Shown here in pieces: positions 8,596 through 15,187 of a stretch of DNA of 25,281 nucleotides (the first letter of the stretch is position 1; every line of letters starts with the position of its first letter). The stretch comes from JAYEHK01 sp034659475 (GTDB lineage: Bacteria > Bacillota > Syntrophomonadia > Syntrophomonadales > Syntrophomonadaceae). The stretch covers positions 1-25,281 of the forward strand of contig JAYEHK010000023.1 of NCBI GenBank assembly GCA_034659475.1. The letters are read 5' to 3'. The position numbers and the translations under genes were made by a program. Under the pieces are notes generated by a model. The model saw only the letters and a program-made list of their open reading frames with translations. It was not told where the DNA came from and did no database searches.

Positions 8596-8657
8596 TGGGA
8601 CTTAAAATCCCGCGAGGTTTACCCCTCGTGCCGGTTCGACCCCGGCCTCGGGCACCA
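8596..8657 (+). tRNA. tRNA-Leu(TAA) 3' fragment, probable attachment site
   Basis: From 8596 the sequence folds as the 3' part of a leucine tRNA. It has the anticodon stem TGGGA/TCCCG with loop CTTAAAA (anticodon TAA at 8603-8605), a long class II variable arm (CGAGG-TTTA-CCCCTCG), the T-arm GCCGG-TTCGACC-CCGGC, then CTCGGGC, A and CCA. The 5' acceptor strand and D-arm are absent; the preceding bases are unrelated. It cannot make a tRNA. A displaced 3' end of this kind is the normal product of phage or island integration into a tRNA gene, and by its orientation the inserted DNA lies to the left. Confidence 0.8.
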
Positions 8658-8672
8658 CTTAAGCAAGAATAT

Positions 8673-8700
8673 ACCGGATTTTGAGCCGGTTTTATTATTT
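8673..8700 (+). terminator. Terminator downstream of the tRNA fragment
   Basis: ACCGG (8673-8677) pairs with CCGGT (8686-8690), followed by a T-rich tail. It is probably the original terminator of the tRNA-Leu transcript, left in place on the chromosomal side. Confidence 0.6.
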
Positions 8701-8843
8701 TCTGTCAGTATGGTCATAGATACAAAAATCTCAAGTATTTACAAATATAATGCCATACCATGCAAGGTTGGAATAAATGCTTGATTTTTAGAGATTGAAA
8801 GGTCCAAAAAACAGGGTTACGTCATAATATAACTCACTATTGC

Positions 8844-8870
8844 GTACACTATGTACATAATGTACAATTG
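8844..8870 (+). promoter_or_regulatory. Three 9-bp GTACA repeats, candidate antitoxin operator
   Basis: GTACACTAT, GTACATAAT and GTACAATTG begin at 8844, 8853 and 8862, an exact 9-bp period. The last two form the palindrome TGTACAT-A-ATGTACA (8852-8866). They lie 20 to 50 bases before the antitoxin start, where Phd-type antitoxins usually bind to repress their own operon. Confidence 0.5.
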
Positions 8871-8891
8871 GGGGTGAGGAAGGTGAGCCTA

Positions 8892-9302
8892 ATGCAGACG
8901 ATACAAGCTACTAAAGTGAGGAATAGTTTTTCAACTGTAGTCGATACAGTGGTAAGAGAAAGACCGGTGATGTTCAAGCGAAACCGTGATAACATTATGC
9001 TTATGTCGGATACTCAAGTATTGGGACTGGTGGAACAATGTAGCTTCAAGGCCACTTATATCAGCGAGGATGACGGTTCGACAACTGCCACACTGGATGG
9101 ATTCGACCTGATTATAAATGCTGGGAATCCAGAACAGGCAAATGCCGAATTAGCCAGTGAACTCATCGAATACGCGCAAGACTATTTTGACCAGTTCCAA
9201 ATGTATTACAATTCTAAAAATAGAAAACAGCATTTCCCTTATATAATGCGAGTGCTTCTGGCTCAAGATTTAGATGAGGTCAAAGGATTGATTCATGCCT
9301 AG
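8892..9302 (+). CDS. Phd/YefM-like antitoxin
   Basis: This is a 136-residue protein whose N-terminus (MQTIQATKVRNSFSTVVDTV followed by RERPVMFKRNRD) matches the Phd/YefM DNA-binding domain of prevent-host-death antitoxins. The longer C-terminal part, with an acidic ELASELIEYAQDYFDQF helix, would bind the toxin. I chose ATG 8892 because AGGTGAG lies just upstream and the protein then begins as the family does; the frame extends to a TTG at 8868. Its last eight bases overlap the start of the toxin gene, indicating translational coupling. The 9-bp repeats upstream suggest autoregulation. Confidence 0.8.
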   Translation: MQTIQATKVRNSFSTVVDTVVRERPVMFKRNRDNIMLMSDTQVLGLVEQCSFKATYISEDDGSTTATLDGFDLIINAGNPEQANAELASELIEYAQDYFDQFQMYYNSKNRKQHFPYIMRVLLAQDLDEVKGLIHA

Positions 9303-9512
9303 CTGGAGAGATTTGAAAAGTTTTGCGAAAGAGACGACTGGGAATTATATAAACACACAAACCACTTGTACTATCGTAAACATATGCCGGATGGCACATT
9401 AAAGCGGACCAAGGTTTCCAGAGGGACGGGAGAAATACAGGGGCATTTTTGGAAGGAAATTTTAAATAAACAGCTCCAAGTGTCCGAAGAGTATTTTAAC
9501 AAGATGATATAG
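9295..9512 (+). pseudogene. HicA-like toxin gene with one-base frameshift
   Basis: The ATG at 9295 overlaps the antitoxin stop and reads MPSWRDL before running out of frame. From 9315 the next frame continues the expected protein, EKFCERDDWELYK, then LYYRKHMPDGTLKRTKVSRG and a C-terminal EILNKQLQVSEEYFNKMI ending at TAG 9510. One missing G in the run GATTTGAAAAG (9310-9320) explains the break. The repaired 72-residue product matches the small family often annotated as cytotoxic translational repressor of a toxin-antitoxin system, with a HicA-like double-stranded-RNA-binding fold (from memory). The gene is either an inactivated toxin, which is tolerated while the antitoxin survives, or an assembly error. 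Confidence 0.75.
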
Positions 9513-9556
9513 CATCTTAGCGAATATAGGATTTATCAGGCATTAAGCTTGATTTA

Positions 9557-9594
9557 AATAAAGCCTGCCATTATGCGGCAGGCTTTATTGTTTT
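9557..9594 (+). terminator. Rho-independent terminator after the TA pair
   Basis: A perfect 13-bp stem, AATAAAGCCTGCC (9557-9569) with GGCAGGCTTTATT (9577-9589), has a 7-base loop and is followed by GTTTT. It separates the toxin-antitoxin operon from dinB. Confidence 0.9.
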
Positions 9595-9689
9595 CTGCAT
9601 TTTTACCCTCCATTTCAAGAATGCTGTTGCAGTGTGGAATGTACAGATTATCATACATCTGCAACAATCATTTTCATAAATCCTGCCAC

Positions 9690-9740
9690 TTGACTTAAAA
9701 GGGAATAGTGCTATTATAAAATCAGAACAAACGTTCTGAT
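9690..9740 (+). promoter_or_regulatory. dinB promoter with LexA (SOS) box
   Basis: TTGACT (9690-9695) and TATTAT (9712-9717) are spaced 16 bp. Immediately downstream the perfect palindrome ATCAGAACAAACGTTCTGAT (9721-9740) contains GAAC-N4-GTTC, the Gram-positive LexA/DinR box. LexA bound here would cover the transcription start, so the gene is expected to be induced by DNA damage. Confidence 0.85.
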
Positions 9741-9761
9741 GGGTGGTGGGTGCTTTCGTAA

Positions 9762-11018
9762 ATGGAAAGAGTTATTTTACATTCAGATCTTAATAATTTC
9801 TATGCTTCGGTAGAATGTCTCCATCGACCGGAGGTGAGAAATAAGCCGGTAGCGGTTGGCGGTGATATGGAAGCACGGCACGGGATTGTGCTGGCCAAGA
9901 ACTATTTGGCCAAATCATGCGGCATTAAAACCGGTGAAGTGATCTGGCAGGCGCGACAAAAATGTCCCGAGCTTATTGTGTTCCCGCCTAATTTTCCGCT
10001 CTATTTGAAGTTTGGACGTTTAGCGCGGAGCATTTATACCAGCTATACAGATCAGGTGGAACCATTCGGATTAGATGAAGCCTGGTTAGATGTGACCGGT
10101 AGTTGTCAGCTATTTGGGGATGGTGCGCAGATTGCCAACGAGATTAGAGAACGCATAAAAACAGAATTGGGTGTAACTGTATCGGTGGGCGTAAGTTACA
10201 ATAAAATATTCGCCAAGTTGGGAAGCGATATGAAGAAGCCCGATGCTACAACCATCATAAGCCGCGACAGTTTTAAGCAAACTGTATGGCCGCTGCCTGC
10301 AGCTGATTTGTTGTATGTTGGGCGCGCGACTCAACGTAAACTTGCCCGCTATAGTATTAATACTATCGGTGATATCGCGAATACGGATCCAAAATTTCTA
10401 AGATCCTTTCTGGGCAAATGGGGAGAGGTATTATGGTCCTTTGCCAACGGCTGCGACAACTCACCCGTGGTACGTACGGGTGAAGAATCTATGATAAAGA
10501 GCGTCGGCAATAGTGTAACCACCCCTCGTGACCTGGAGACAAACGAGGATGTACAAATGGTTATATATGTACTGAGTGAAAGTGTAGCTGCCCGGATGAG
10601 GGAACATGGGTTCAAGTGTCGTACTGCTCAGATCCATGTTCGCGACAACAGTCTGTTTAGCTTTAACCTGCAGAGCAAATTTGCGATGCCCACTAATCTT
10701 TCATCTGACCTGGCGGAAAAGGCCATGTCACTTTTCCTGGCCAACTATTCCTGGTCAAGACCGATCCGTAGTATCGGGGTACGAGGCTGTAATTTGGTGG
10801 CGGCTGATACGGAGCATCAACTATCTTTGTTCGATGATGAGGAAAGCCATATTAAACAGGAAAAGGTTGAGGCGACTGTAGATATATTGCGGCGTCGGTT
10901 TGGTCATTATGCTGTTCAGCGAGCAGTTTTGTTAGAGGATAATCTGGGTGCTATTAACCCCAAAGATGATCATATCATCCACCCCGTCGCATTCTTCAAG
11001 GAGGGCAGATTATCGTAA
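9762..11018 (+). CDS. dinB: DNA polymerase IV (Y family)
   Basis: This is an error-prone translesion polymerase of 418 residues, normal for the family. The N-terminus HSDLNNFYASVE carries catalytic Asp9 and the steric-gate region. GLDEAWLD supplies Asp105 and Glu106. GVSYNKIFAKLGSDMKKP is the finger/palm signature, followed by the little-finger domain. QLSLFDD (residues 353-359) is a textbook beta-clamp binding motif. The start ATG is 21 bases after the LexA box, with a GGTGGTGGG ribosome binding site. The last base of its stop codon is the first base of the next gene's ATG. Confidence 0.95.
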   Translation: MERVILHSDLNNFYASVECLHRPEVRNKPVAVGGDMEARHGIVLAKNYLAKSCGIKTGEVIWQARQKCPELIVFPPNFPLYLKFGRLARSIYTSYTDQVEPFGLDEAWLDVTGSCQLFGDGAQIANEIRERIKTELGVTVSVGVSYNKIFAKLGSDMKKPDATTIISRDSFKQTVWPLPAADLLYVGRATQRKLARYSINTIGDIANTDPKFLRSFLGKWGEVLWSFANGCDNSPVVRTGEESMIKSVGNSVTTPRDLETNEDVQMVIYVLSESVAARMREHGFKCRTAQIHVRDNSLFSFNLQSKFAMPTNLSSDLAEKAMSLFLANYSWSRPIRSIGVRGCNLVAADTEHQLSLFDDEESHIKQEKVEATVDILRRRFGHYAVQRAVLLEDNLGAINPKDDHIIHPVAFFKEGRLS

Positions 11019-11278
11019 TGGAGGAAAAAAGATATAACAACGCAAACAAAGTATATGTCGGAGTTAAGGCAGTGTTTAATCCGGACGGAGGATTTCGGCC
11101 AATTTCACTTATATGGGAGGATGGCCGTGAATATGAAATAGACAGAGTAACGGACATACGCCGAGCAGCCAGTTTAAAGGCTGGTGGTATTGGTATTCGA
11201 TATACTTGCAGGGTATGCCAGAAGGAGGTTTATTTGTTCCTGGAGGAAGATCGGTGGTTTATGGAAAGAAGAGAGTAA
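11018..11278 (+). CDS. Small conserved protein coupled to dinB
   Basis: An 86-residue protein whose ATG overlaps the dinB stop codon by one base (TAATG), so it is translated with polymerase IV and falls under the same LexA control. The sequence has a beta-rich look: VYVGVKAVFNPDGGFRPISL, then WEDGREYEIDRV, and a C-terminal YTCRVCQKEVYLFLEEDRWF. It resembles the short proteins of the DUF6504 kind often found beside DinB or ImuB genes, but I do not assign it firmly. The CxxC pair (CRVC) could be structural. Confidence 0.7.
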   Translation: MEEKRYNNANKVYVGVKAVFNPDGGFRPISLIWEDGREYEIDRVTDIRRAASLKAGGIGIRYTCRVCQKEVYLFLEEDRWFMERRE

Positions 11279-11342
11279 GCTTGTCTATGATAAACCAAAT
11301 TTGTCCCAGGTAAATAGGCTGCTTATTATATCAAATAATCGC

Positions 11343-11373
11343 TTGACTCTTCCCCGGGGGAAGAGATTAACAT
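11343..11373 (+). promoter_or_regulatory. MerR-type promoter with 19-bp spacer and dyad operator
   Basis: TTGACT (11343-11348) and TAACAT (11368-11373) are 19 bp apart, the over-long spacing that MerR-family activators untwist. The spacer region carries the perfect palindrome CTCTTCCCC-G-GGGGAAGAG (11347-11365). It lies 43 bases before the regulator gene, so the regulator should control its own expression. Confidence 0.85.
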
Positions 11374-11415
11374 AAAATTGCAAGCTTGCAAAAAAACTTT
11401 TTCGGAGGGTGTTAC

Positions 11416-12234
11416 ATGCTGTTTAAAATTGGAGATTTCTCAAGGCTGAGTCAAGTTTCGATTAAGGCATTGCGGATTTATGATGATATGAAGCTACTTA
11501 AACCTGCTTATGTAGATGATCAGAGTGGCTACCGCTACTACTCTGCAGAGCAGCTGGAAAAACTGAATAAAATTATTGCGTTAAAACATATGGGCTTTTC
11601 GCTGGAGCAGATTTCAATGCTGATCCAGGGCTTGGAGGTATCCGGCCTGCGCGAAATGTTGATCGTTAGGAAGTCTCAAATCGAACAACAGATTTCATTG
11701 GAATATCAGCGTCTTCAGCAAGTGGAGGCGAGAATAAGACAAATTGAGGAGGGTCATATCATGTCCAATTATAATATCGTAACAAAACAGATTCCATCAC
11801 AGAAGGTAGTATGTAAAAGAGCTATTATTCCTTCCTATGCACACGTAGGAGAACTGTTTCATACCGTCTGTGGCGCAGTCGTAAATACCAATAACAAGTT
11901 TAACGGTCCTGCAATTGCTATGTATCACGACCATGGGTATAAGGAACAAGATGTTGATGTAGAGGTCGCTGTGCCCGTAAATCTGACTGGAGATACATTA
12001 GAGGGTCTCGAAGTTAAAGTACTGCCAGCAGTGGATGAAACCGCCTGTATTGTCCATAAGGGTAGTTATGAAACACTGTCCATATCTTATGGTGCTATAA
12101 TGAATTGGATTGCAGAAAACCATTATGAAATCATGGGTCCAGCGCGTGACGTATATCTCCTGCCCATTGATCAGTGCCAGGATCCAGCCGAATGTGTCAC
12201 CGAGATTCAGTTTCCGGTTAGAAAAACATTGTAA
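11416..12234 (+). CDS. MerR-family regulator with GyrI-like effector domain
   Basis: This 272-residue protein has a winged-helix MerR domain at residues 1-70 (FKIGDFSRLSQVSIKALRIY, then GYRYYSAEQL), a dimerising coiled coil to about 113, and a GyrI/AraC-type effector-binding domain from about 116 to the end. This is the BmrR/BltR/TipAL arrangement that senses drugs or other lipophilic ligands. I chose ATG 11416 because CGGAGGGT precedes it; an earlier in-frame TTG at 11386 overlaps the promoter region. No transporter or target gene follows, so the only visible target is its own promoter. A second strong ribosome binding site inside the gene could give the effector domain alone. Confidence 0.9.
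   Translation: MLFKIGDFSRLSQVSIKALRIYDDMKLLKPAYVDDQSGYRYYSAEQLEKLNKIIALKHMGFSLEQISMLIQGLEVSGLREMLIVRKSQIEQQISLEYQRLQQVEARIRQIEEGHIMSNYNIVTKQIPSQKVVCKRAIIPSYAHVGELFHTVCGAVVNTNNKFNGPAIAMYHDHGYKEQDVDVEVAVPVNLTGDTLEGLEVKVLPAVDETACIVHKGSYETLSISYGAIMNWIAENHYEIMGPARDVYLLPIDQCQDPAECVTEIQFPVRKTL
11746..11763 (+). promoter_or_regulatory. Internal ribosome binding site and start within the MerR gene
   Basis: GAGGAGGG (11746-11753) is an almost perfect Shine-Dalgarno sequence seven bases before an in-frame ATG (11761, Met116). Translation from here would give a 157-residue protein (MSNYNIVTKQIPSQ start) that is exactly the GyrI-like domain. Confidence 0.6.
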
Positions 12235-12250
12235 TTTACTGTTATCCATG

Positions 12251-12295
12251 TTTTATGAAAAACCGGCAGCCAAATGGGGCGTTTTGGCTGCCGGT
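12251..12295 (-). terminator. Terminator of the dsrN end of the cluster
   Basis: A perfect 13-bp stem, ACCGGCAGCCAAA (12262-12274) with TTTGGCTGCCGGT (12283-12295), is preceded on the + strand by AAAAA. Read on the minus strand it ends in TTTTTCATAAAA, a standard intrinsic terminator. It may also slow the convergent merR transcript. Confidence 0.85.
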
Positions 12296-12358
12296 CTGAA
12301 CATCCTTAAAAAAGGTTTCTAATTAATGAATTTTATATGATTACAATACAATCATGAC

Positions 12359-13738
12359 CTAATTACTAATCCCTGCAGTTTCTATATTCCGACTCCTGGC
12401 CTTGGCTACAAAGTTGTTAGCCCACTCCGGAAACGATGGGGCATACAAATGATTATAGGATGCAATGGCGTTATGAATAATAATTCCATCTGCTCGACTG
12501 TCCATTCCATAGCCGCGGTTAACCTTATAAATGCACTTGATTTCATTCTTATCAACATTACAGACCTGGGAATGATGAAACTCATGGCCTCTAATCTCCG
12601 TACCTTTTTGCAACAGGTAATTGGGACTTGTGGTCATCATACTTGTGTATCCGTGTCCTTTTGGGCGGGCTGACATTTTGGTATCACAGGGTAAAACGCC
12701 GCACATTTCAAAGGTTTCTCCATTGTTGTGAATCCGTCTTGACAGGTACATTAAGCCCCCGCACTCGGCATAAACGGGTAAGCCTGATACAACCGCTTTA
12801 CGAATCGATGTTCGCAGCGATACATTCTGCTCCAGTTCACGTCCAAAGACCTCTGGAAATCCACCTCCAATATACAATCCCTGTATATTCGGAAGTTGGG
12901 TATCTTCAAGACTGTTAATGAAAACCAGTTCAGCTCCGGCACTCTCCAATGCTTCAAGGTTTTCCGGATAATAGAAGCTGAAAACGTTGTCTCTTATTAC
13001 ACCAATACGAGCATGGGGAATTGTCCTCTTCCTTTTGATCTCATATTGAGGTAAAGGCTGGGCCTTTGCGGCGATCTCCAATATTGCCTGCAAATCAGTA
13101 TATTGCTCCATCTGGCTGCCCAGGTTCTGCATTAACTCATTTACTTTGTTTTGTTCATTGACCGTAAACAGACCCAGATGGCGTTCGGGAATGAAAGGCG
13201 TTTTCTGTTTGGGAACGGCTCCTACAACAGGTATTTCAGTATAACTCTCAATTGATTGACGCAATATATCCTCGTGCCTGGGCCTCGCAACTTTGTTAAG
13301 GATTACACCTGCTATCTCGGTTTCCGGCTCAAAATTCTGAAAGCCTTTGATCATAGCTGCTGCACTGCGAGTCATGCGGGTGGTATCAACAACCATGATG
13401 ATGGGGGCCTTGATTGTCCGGGCTACGGCTGCAGTGCTGTCGCTTCCTTCCAGATCAAGACCATCGTAAAGCCCCATGGCACCTTCAATCACCGCAATAT
13501 CTGCTCCCTGGCATCCCGTAACAAACTGCTTAAGCAACTGTTCTTTATCCAGAAAGTATAGATCTAGATTCCGACAACTCCGTCCTGCAGCCAAGCTAAG
13601 CCAACCCGGATCAATAAAATCCGGCCCCTTCTTAAATGGTTGGACCACAAGACCCATCCTATTTAGCGCAGCAATTAGACCCAGAGTTATGGTAGTTTTA
13701 CCTGAACGCCCATGCGGAGCACCTATTGCCAGTCTCAT
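12359..13738 (-). CDS. dsrN: CbiA/CobB-family a,c-diamide synthase, probably DsrN
   Basis: A 459-residue glutamine-dependent amidase of the cobyrinate/hydrogenobyrinate a,c-diamide synthase family. The N-terminal P-loop (GAPHGRSGKTT, residues 6-16) and KKGPDFIDP belong to the ATP-binding half. The C-terminal class I glutaminase domain has the nucleophile Cys326 in YAECGGLMYLS and His430 in ASYNHLY. In sulfur-metabolising organisms a paralogue, DsrN, amidates siroheme to the siroamide of DsrAB. This gene is the last of the dsr-strand series and no other cobalamin gene is in view, so DsrN is favoured; a cobalamin enzyme cannot be excluded from sequence alone. ATG 13738 is preceded by AAGGGTGAG. 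Confidence 0.85.
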   Translation of the reverse strand: MRLAIGAPHGRSGKTTITLGLIAALNRMGLVVQPFKKGPDFIDPGWLSLAAGRSCRNLDLYFLDKEQLLKQFVTGCQGADIAVIEGAMGLYDGLDLEGSDSTAAVARTIKAPIIMVVDTTRMTRSAAAMIKGFQNFEPETEIAGVILNKVARPRHEDILRQSIESYTEIPVVGAVPKQKTPFIPERHLGLFTVNEQNKVNELMQNLGSQMEQYTDLQAILEIAAKAQPLPQYEIKRKRTIPHARIGVIRDNVFSFYYPENLEALESAGAELVFINSLEDTQLPNIQGLYIGGGFPEVFGRELEQNVSLRTSIRKAVVSGLPVYAECGGLMYLSRRIHNNGETFEMCGVLPCDTKMSARPKGHGYTSMMTTSPNYLLQKGTEIRGHEFHHSQVCNVDKNEIKCIYKVNRGYGMDSRADGIIIHNAIASYNHLYAPSFPEWANNFVAKARSRNIETAGISN

Positions 13739-13872
13739 AATACTCACCCTTATCGATAAATATATTTCTCTCTATATGAAATATAACACAGGTAAAATTA
13801 CACGAATAATATAATAAACTGATGATACAATAAGCTTTTTATATAGTGGTTATATGAGATGGGGGCTGCTAT

Positions 13873-14721
13873 TTAAGCATAGGAATGTAACCCGGGAAGC
13901 AAATAGTTTACCCCAAAGAATGTAAAGAGAACGGATGCAAATCCTAAGACCGCCAGCCATGCAGCTCGTTTTCCTTTCCAGTCATACATCAAACGAGCAT
14001 GTAAATATCCGGCGTAGATAATCCAGGTGATGAGTGACCATGTTTCCTTTGGATCCCATGACCAATAGGTGCCCCAGGCATAATTCGCCCAGATCGCACC
14101 GGTTATGATGACTAAAGTTAAAAAAGAGAATCCAAAAACAATTAACTTGTAAGCCAATTCATCCAAAAAATTTGCATCTGGGAATCGAGTTACGAGCCTG
14201 ACTATATTCGAATTCTCGCCAGAATAAATCTTGCAAAGATACATTATTCCTAAGCCGAATGAAACAGCAAAAGCTCCATAGGCAAGTATGGCTGTAATTA
14301 CATGGAAGGTCAGCCAGTTGCTTTTCAATGCCGGCGGAATTGCTTGAATAATCCTCCCGGTTGGTCCCATTGTCATGAATGCGAAAAGTAAAAGTAAGAA
14401 AGGAACAGGCATTACGAATGAACCAAGTGTTTTAAGTTTAAATCGAAATTCTGAAAACAGAAGAATTAATACGATTCCCCAGGAAAAAGTCAGGATAAAT
14501 TCATACCCGTTTGATAAAGGTAATCGCTGGGCCAATATGGCGTGGGTAATTAAAGTGATCGTATTGGCAACCAAGCCAATGACCGCGAAAGCCGTTGCAA
14601 ATCTCTCCAAAATATTTTTCTTCGTCATCAGCAATAACCAATAGATAAGCATCGATAAAAAATATGCAATAATGCTTAGATAAAAACTGAAACTAGTAAG
14701 ACTCTGCAATGTTTGATTCAT
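13873..14721 (-). CDS. ccsA: System II cytochrome c synthase subunit CcsA/ResC
   Basis: A polytopic membrane protein of 282 residues with about eight transmembrane segments. The tryptophan-rich heme-handling motif, WANYAWGTYWSWDPKETW, spans residues 211-228, and histidines in membrane-flanking loops are available as heme ligands. With ResB it exports heme and attaches it to CXXCH motifs outside the cell membrane. ATG 14721 is preceded by AGGAGC; the frame extends to 14748. It is separated from resB by a 460-base spacer of repeats, which is unusual for this normally tight pair. The likely client is the triheme DsrJ encoded upstream. Confidence 0.9.
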   Translation of the reverse strand: MNQTLQSLTSFSFYLSIIAYFLSMLIYWLLLMTKKNILERFATAFAVIGLVANTITLITHAILAQRLPLSNGYEFILTFSWGIVLILLFSEFRFKLKTLGSFVMPVPFLLLLFAFMTMGPTGRIIQAIPPALKSNWLTFHVITAILAYGAFAVSFGLGIMYLCKIYSGENSNIVRLVTRFPDANFLDELAYKLIVFGFSFLTLVIITGAIWANYAWGTYWSWDPKETWSLITWIIYAGYLHARLMYDWKGKRAAWLAVLGFASVLFTFFGVNYLLPGLHSYA

Positions 14722-14756
14722 TGTGTATGCTCCTGTTCTAAATATCATTTATCTGT

Positions 14757-14830
14757 ACTAACCACTCATGTCCCGAGGACAAACCCAATGGGCACACGCA
14801 TCCACCGATGAAAATTGGTGCTGAGTGAGG
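14757..14830. repeat. Degenerate intergenic repeat, copy 1
   Basis: The stretch ACCACTCATGTCCCGAGGAC, then CCACCGATGAAAATTGGTG and GAGTGAGGG, is a degraded copy of the element at 14941. It directly follows the upstream end of ccsA and has no coding potential. Confidence 0.55.
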
Positions 14831-14840
14831 GCGAGTCACT

Positions 14841-14924
14841 GGGACAGGTCCGCAGACTCATTTTCGCAATTACTGGTGGGGGAATATGATGGTTTCTCCT
14901 AAAACGAGTCAGCAGACCAGTCCC
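14841..14924. repeat. 24-bp imperfect inverted repeat
   Basis: Bases 14841-14864 (GGGACAGGTCCGCAGACTC...) pair with 14901-14924 (...GAGTCAGCAGACCAGTCCC), with 20 of 24 positions complementary and a 36-base loop. It would form a long hairpin in RNA or DNA. No gene lies inside. Confidence 0.6.
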
Positions 14925-14940
14925 CGAGACTCATCAAAAT

Positions 14941-15187
14941 CTATTTTCTAATTAACCACCCATGTTCACAGGACACAACCACCGATGAAAATAGGTGAGG
15001 AGTGAGGGGGTAGGAGTAGAAGTCAGGTGCTATGCGCCAGACATTGCCCTTACTCCTCACCCCTTACCCCTTACAAAAAAAAGGTCTGCGTAAGTCCTAA
15101 AAGTCCGCGTTAGTCCGCGTCTATTCAACCTATTAGAATTAAAAAAATCCGTGTAATCCGTGTCTATTCGTTCCTATTTTCTAATTA
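14941..15187. repeat. Composite intergenic repeat, copy 2
   Basis: It begins CTATTTTCTAATTAACCACC and contains CCACCGATGAAAATAGGTG. It then forms a large hairpin: GGTGAGGAGTGAGG (14995-15008) against CCTTACTCCTCACC (about 15048-15061), with an inner GTCAGGTGC/GCGCCAGAC stem. A tail of near-repeats (TCCGCGTTAGTCCGCGTCTA, ATCCGTGTAATCCGTGTCTA) leads to a second CTATTTTCTAATTAA that touches the resB stop codon. Confidence 0.6.

Noticed and set aside
8596..8657. Complete tRNA-Leu gene
   Set aside because: The bases before 8596 do not supply an acceptor strand pairing with CTCGGGC or a D-arm, so only a 3' fragment is present.
9300..9302. Stop-codon readthrough joining antitoxin and toxin in one frame
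   Set aside because: The frame after TAG does continue, but the toxin family starts MPSW, which is encoded by the overlapping ATG at 9295 in the adjacent frame; a single-base loss explains the data better.
14757..15187. CRISPR array in the ccsA-resB spacer
   Set aside because: The repeats are degenerate, unevenly spaced and of different lengths, with no unique spacers and no cas genes.
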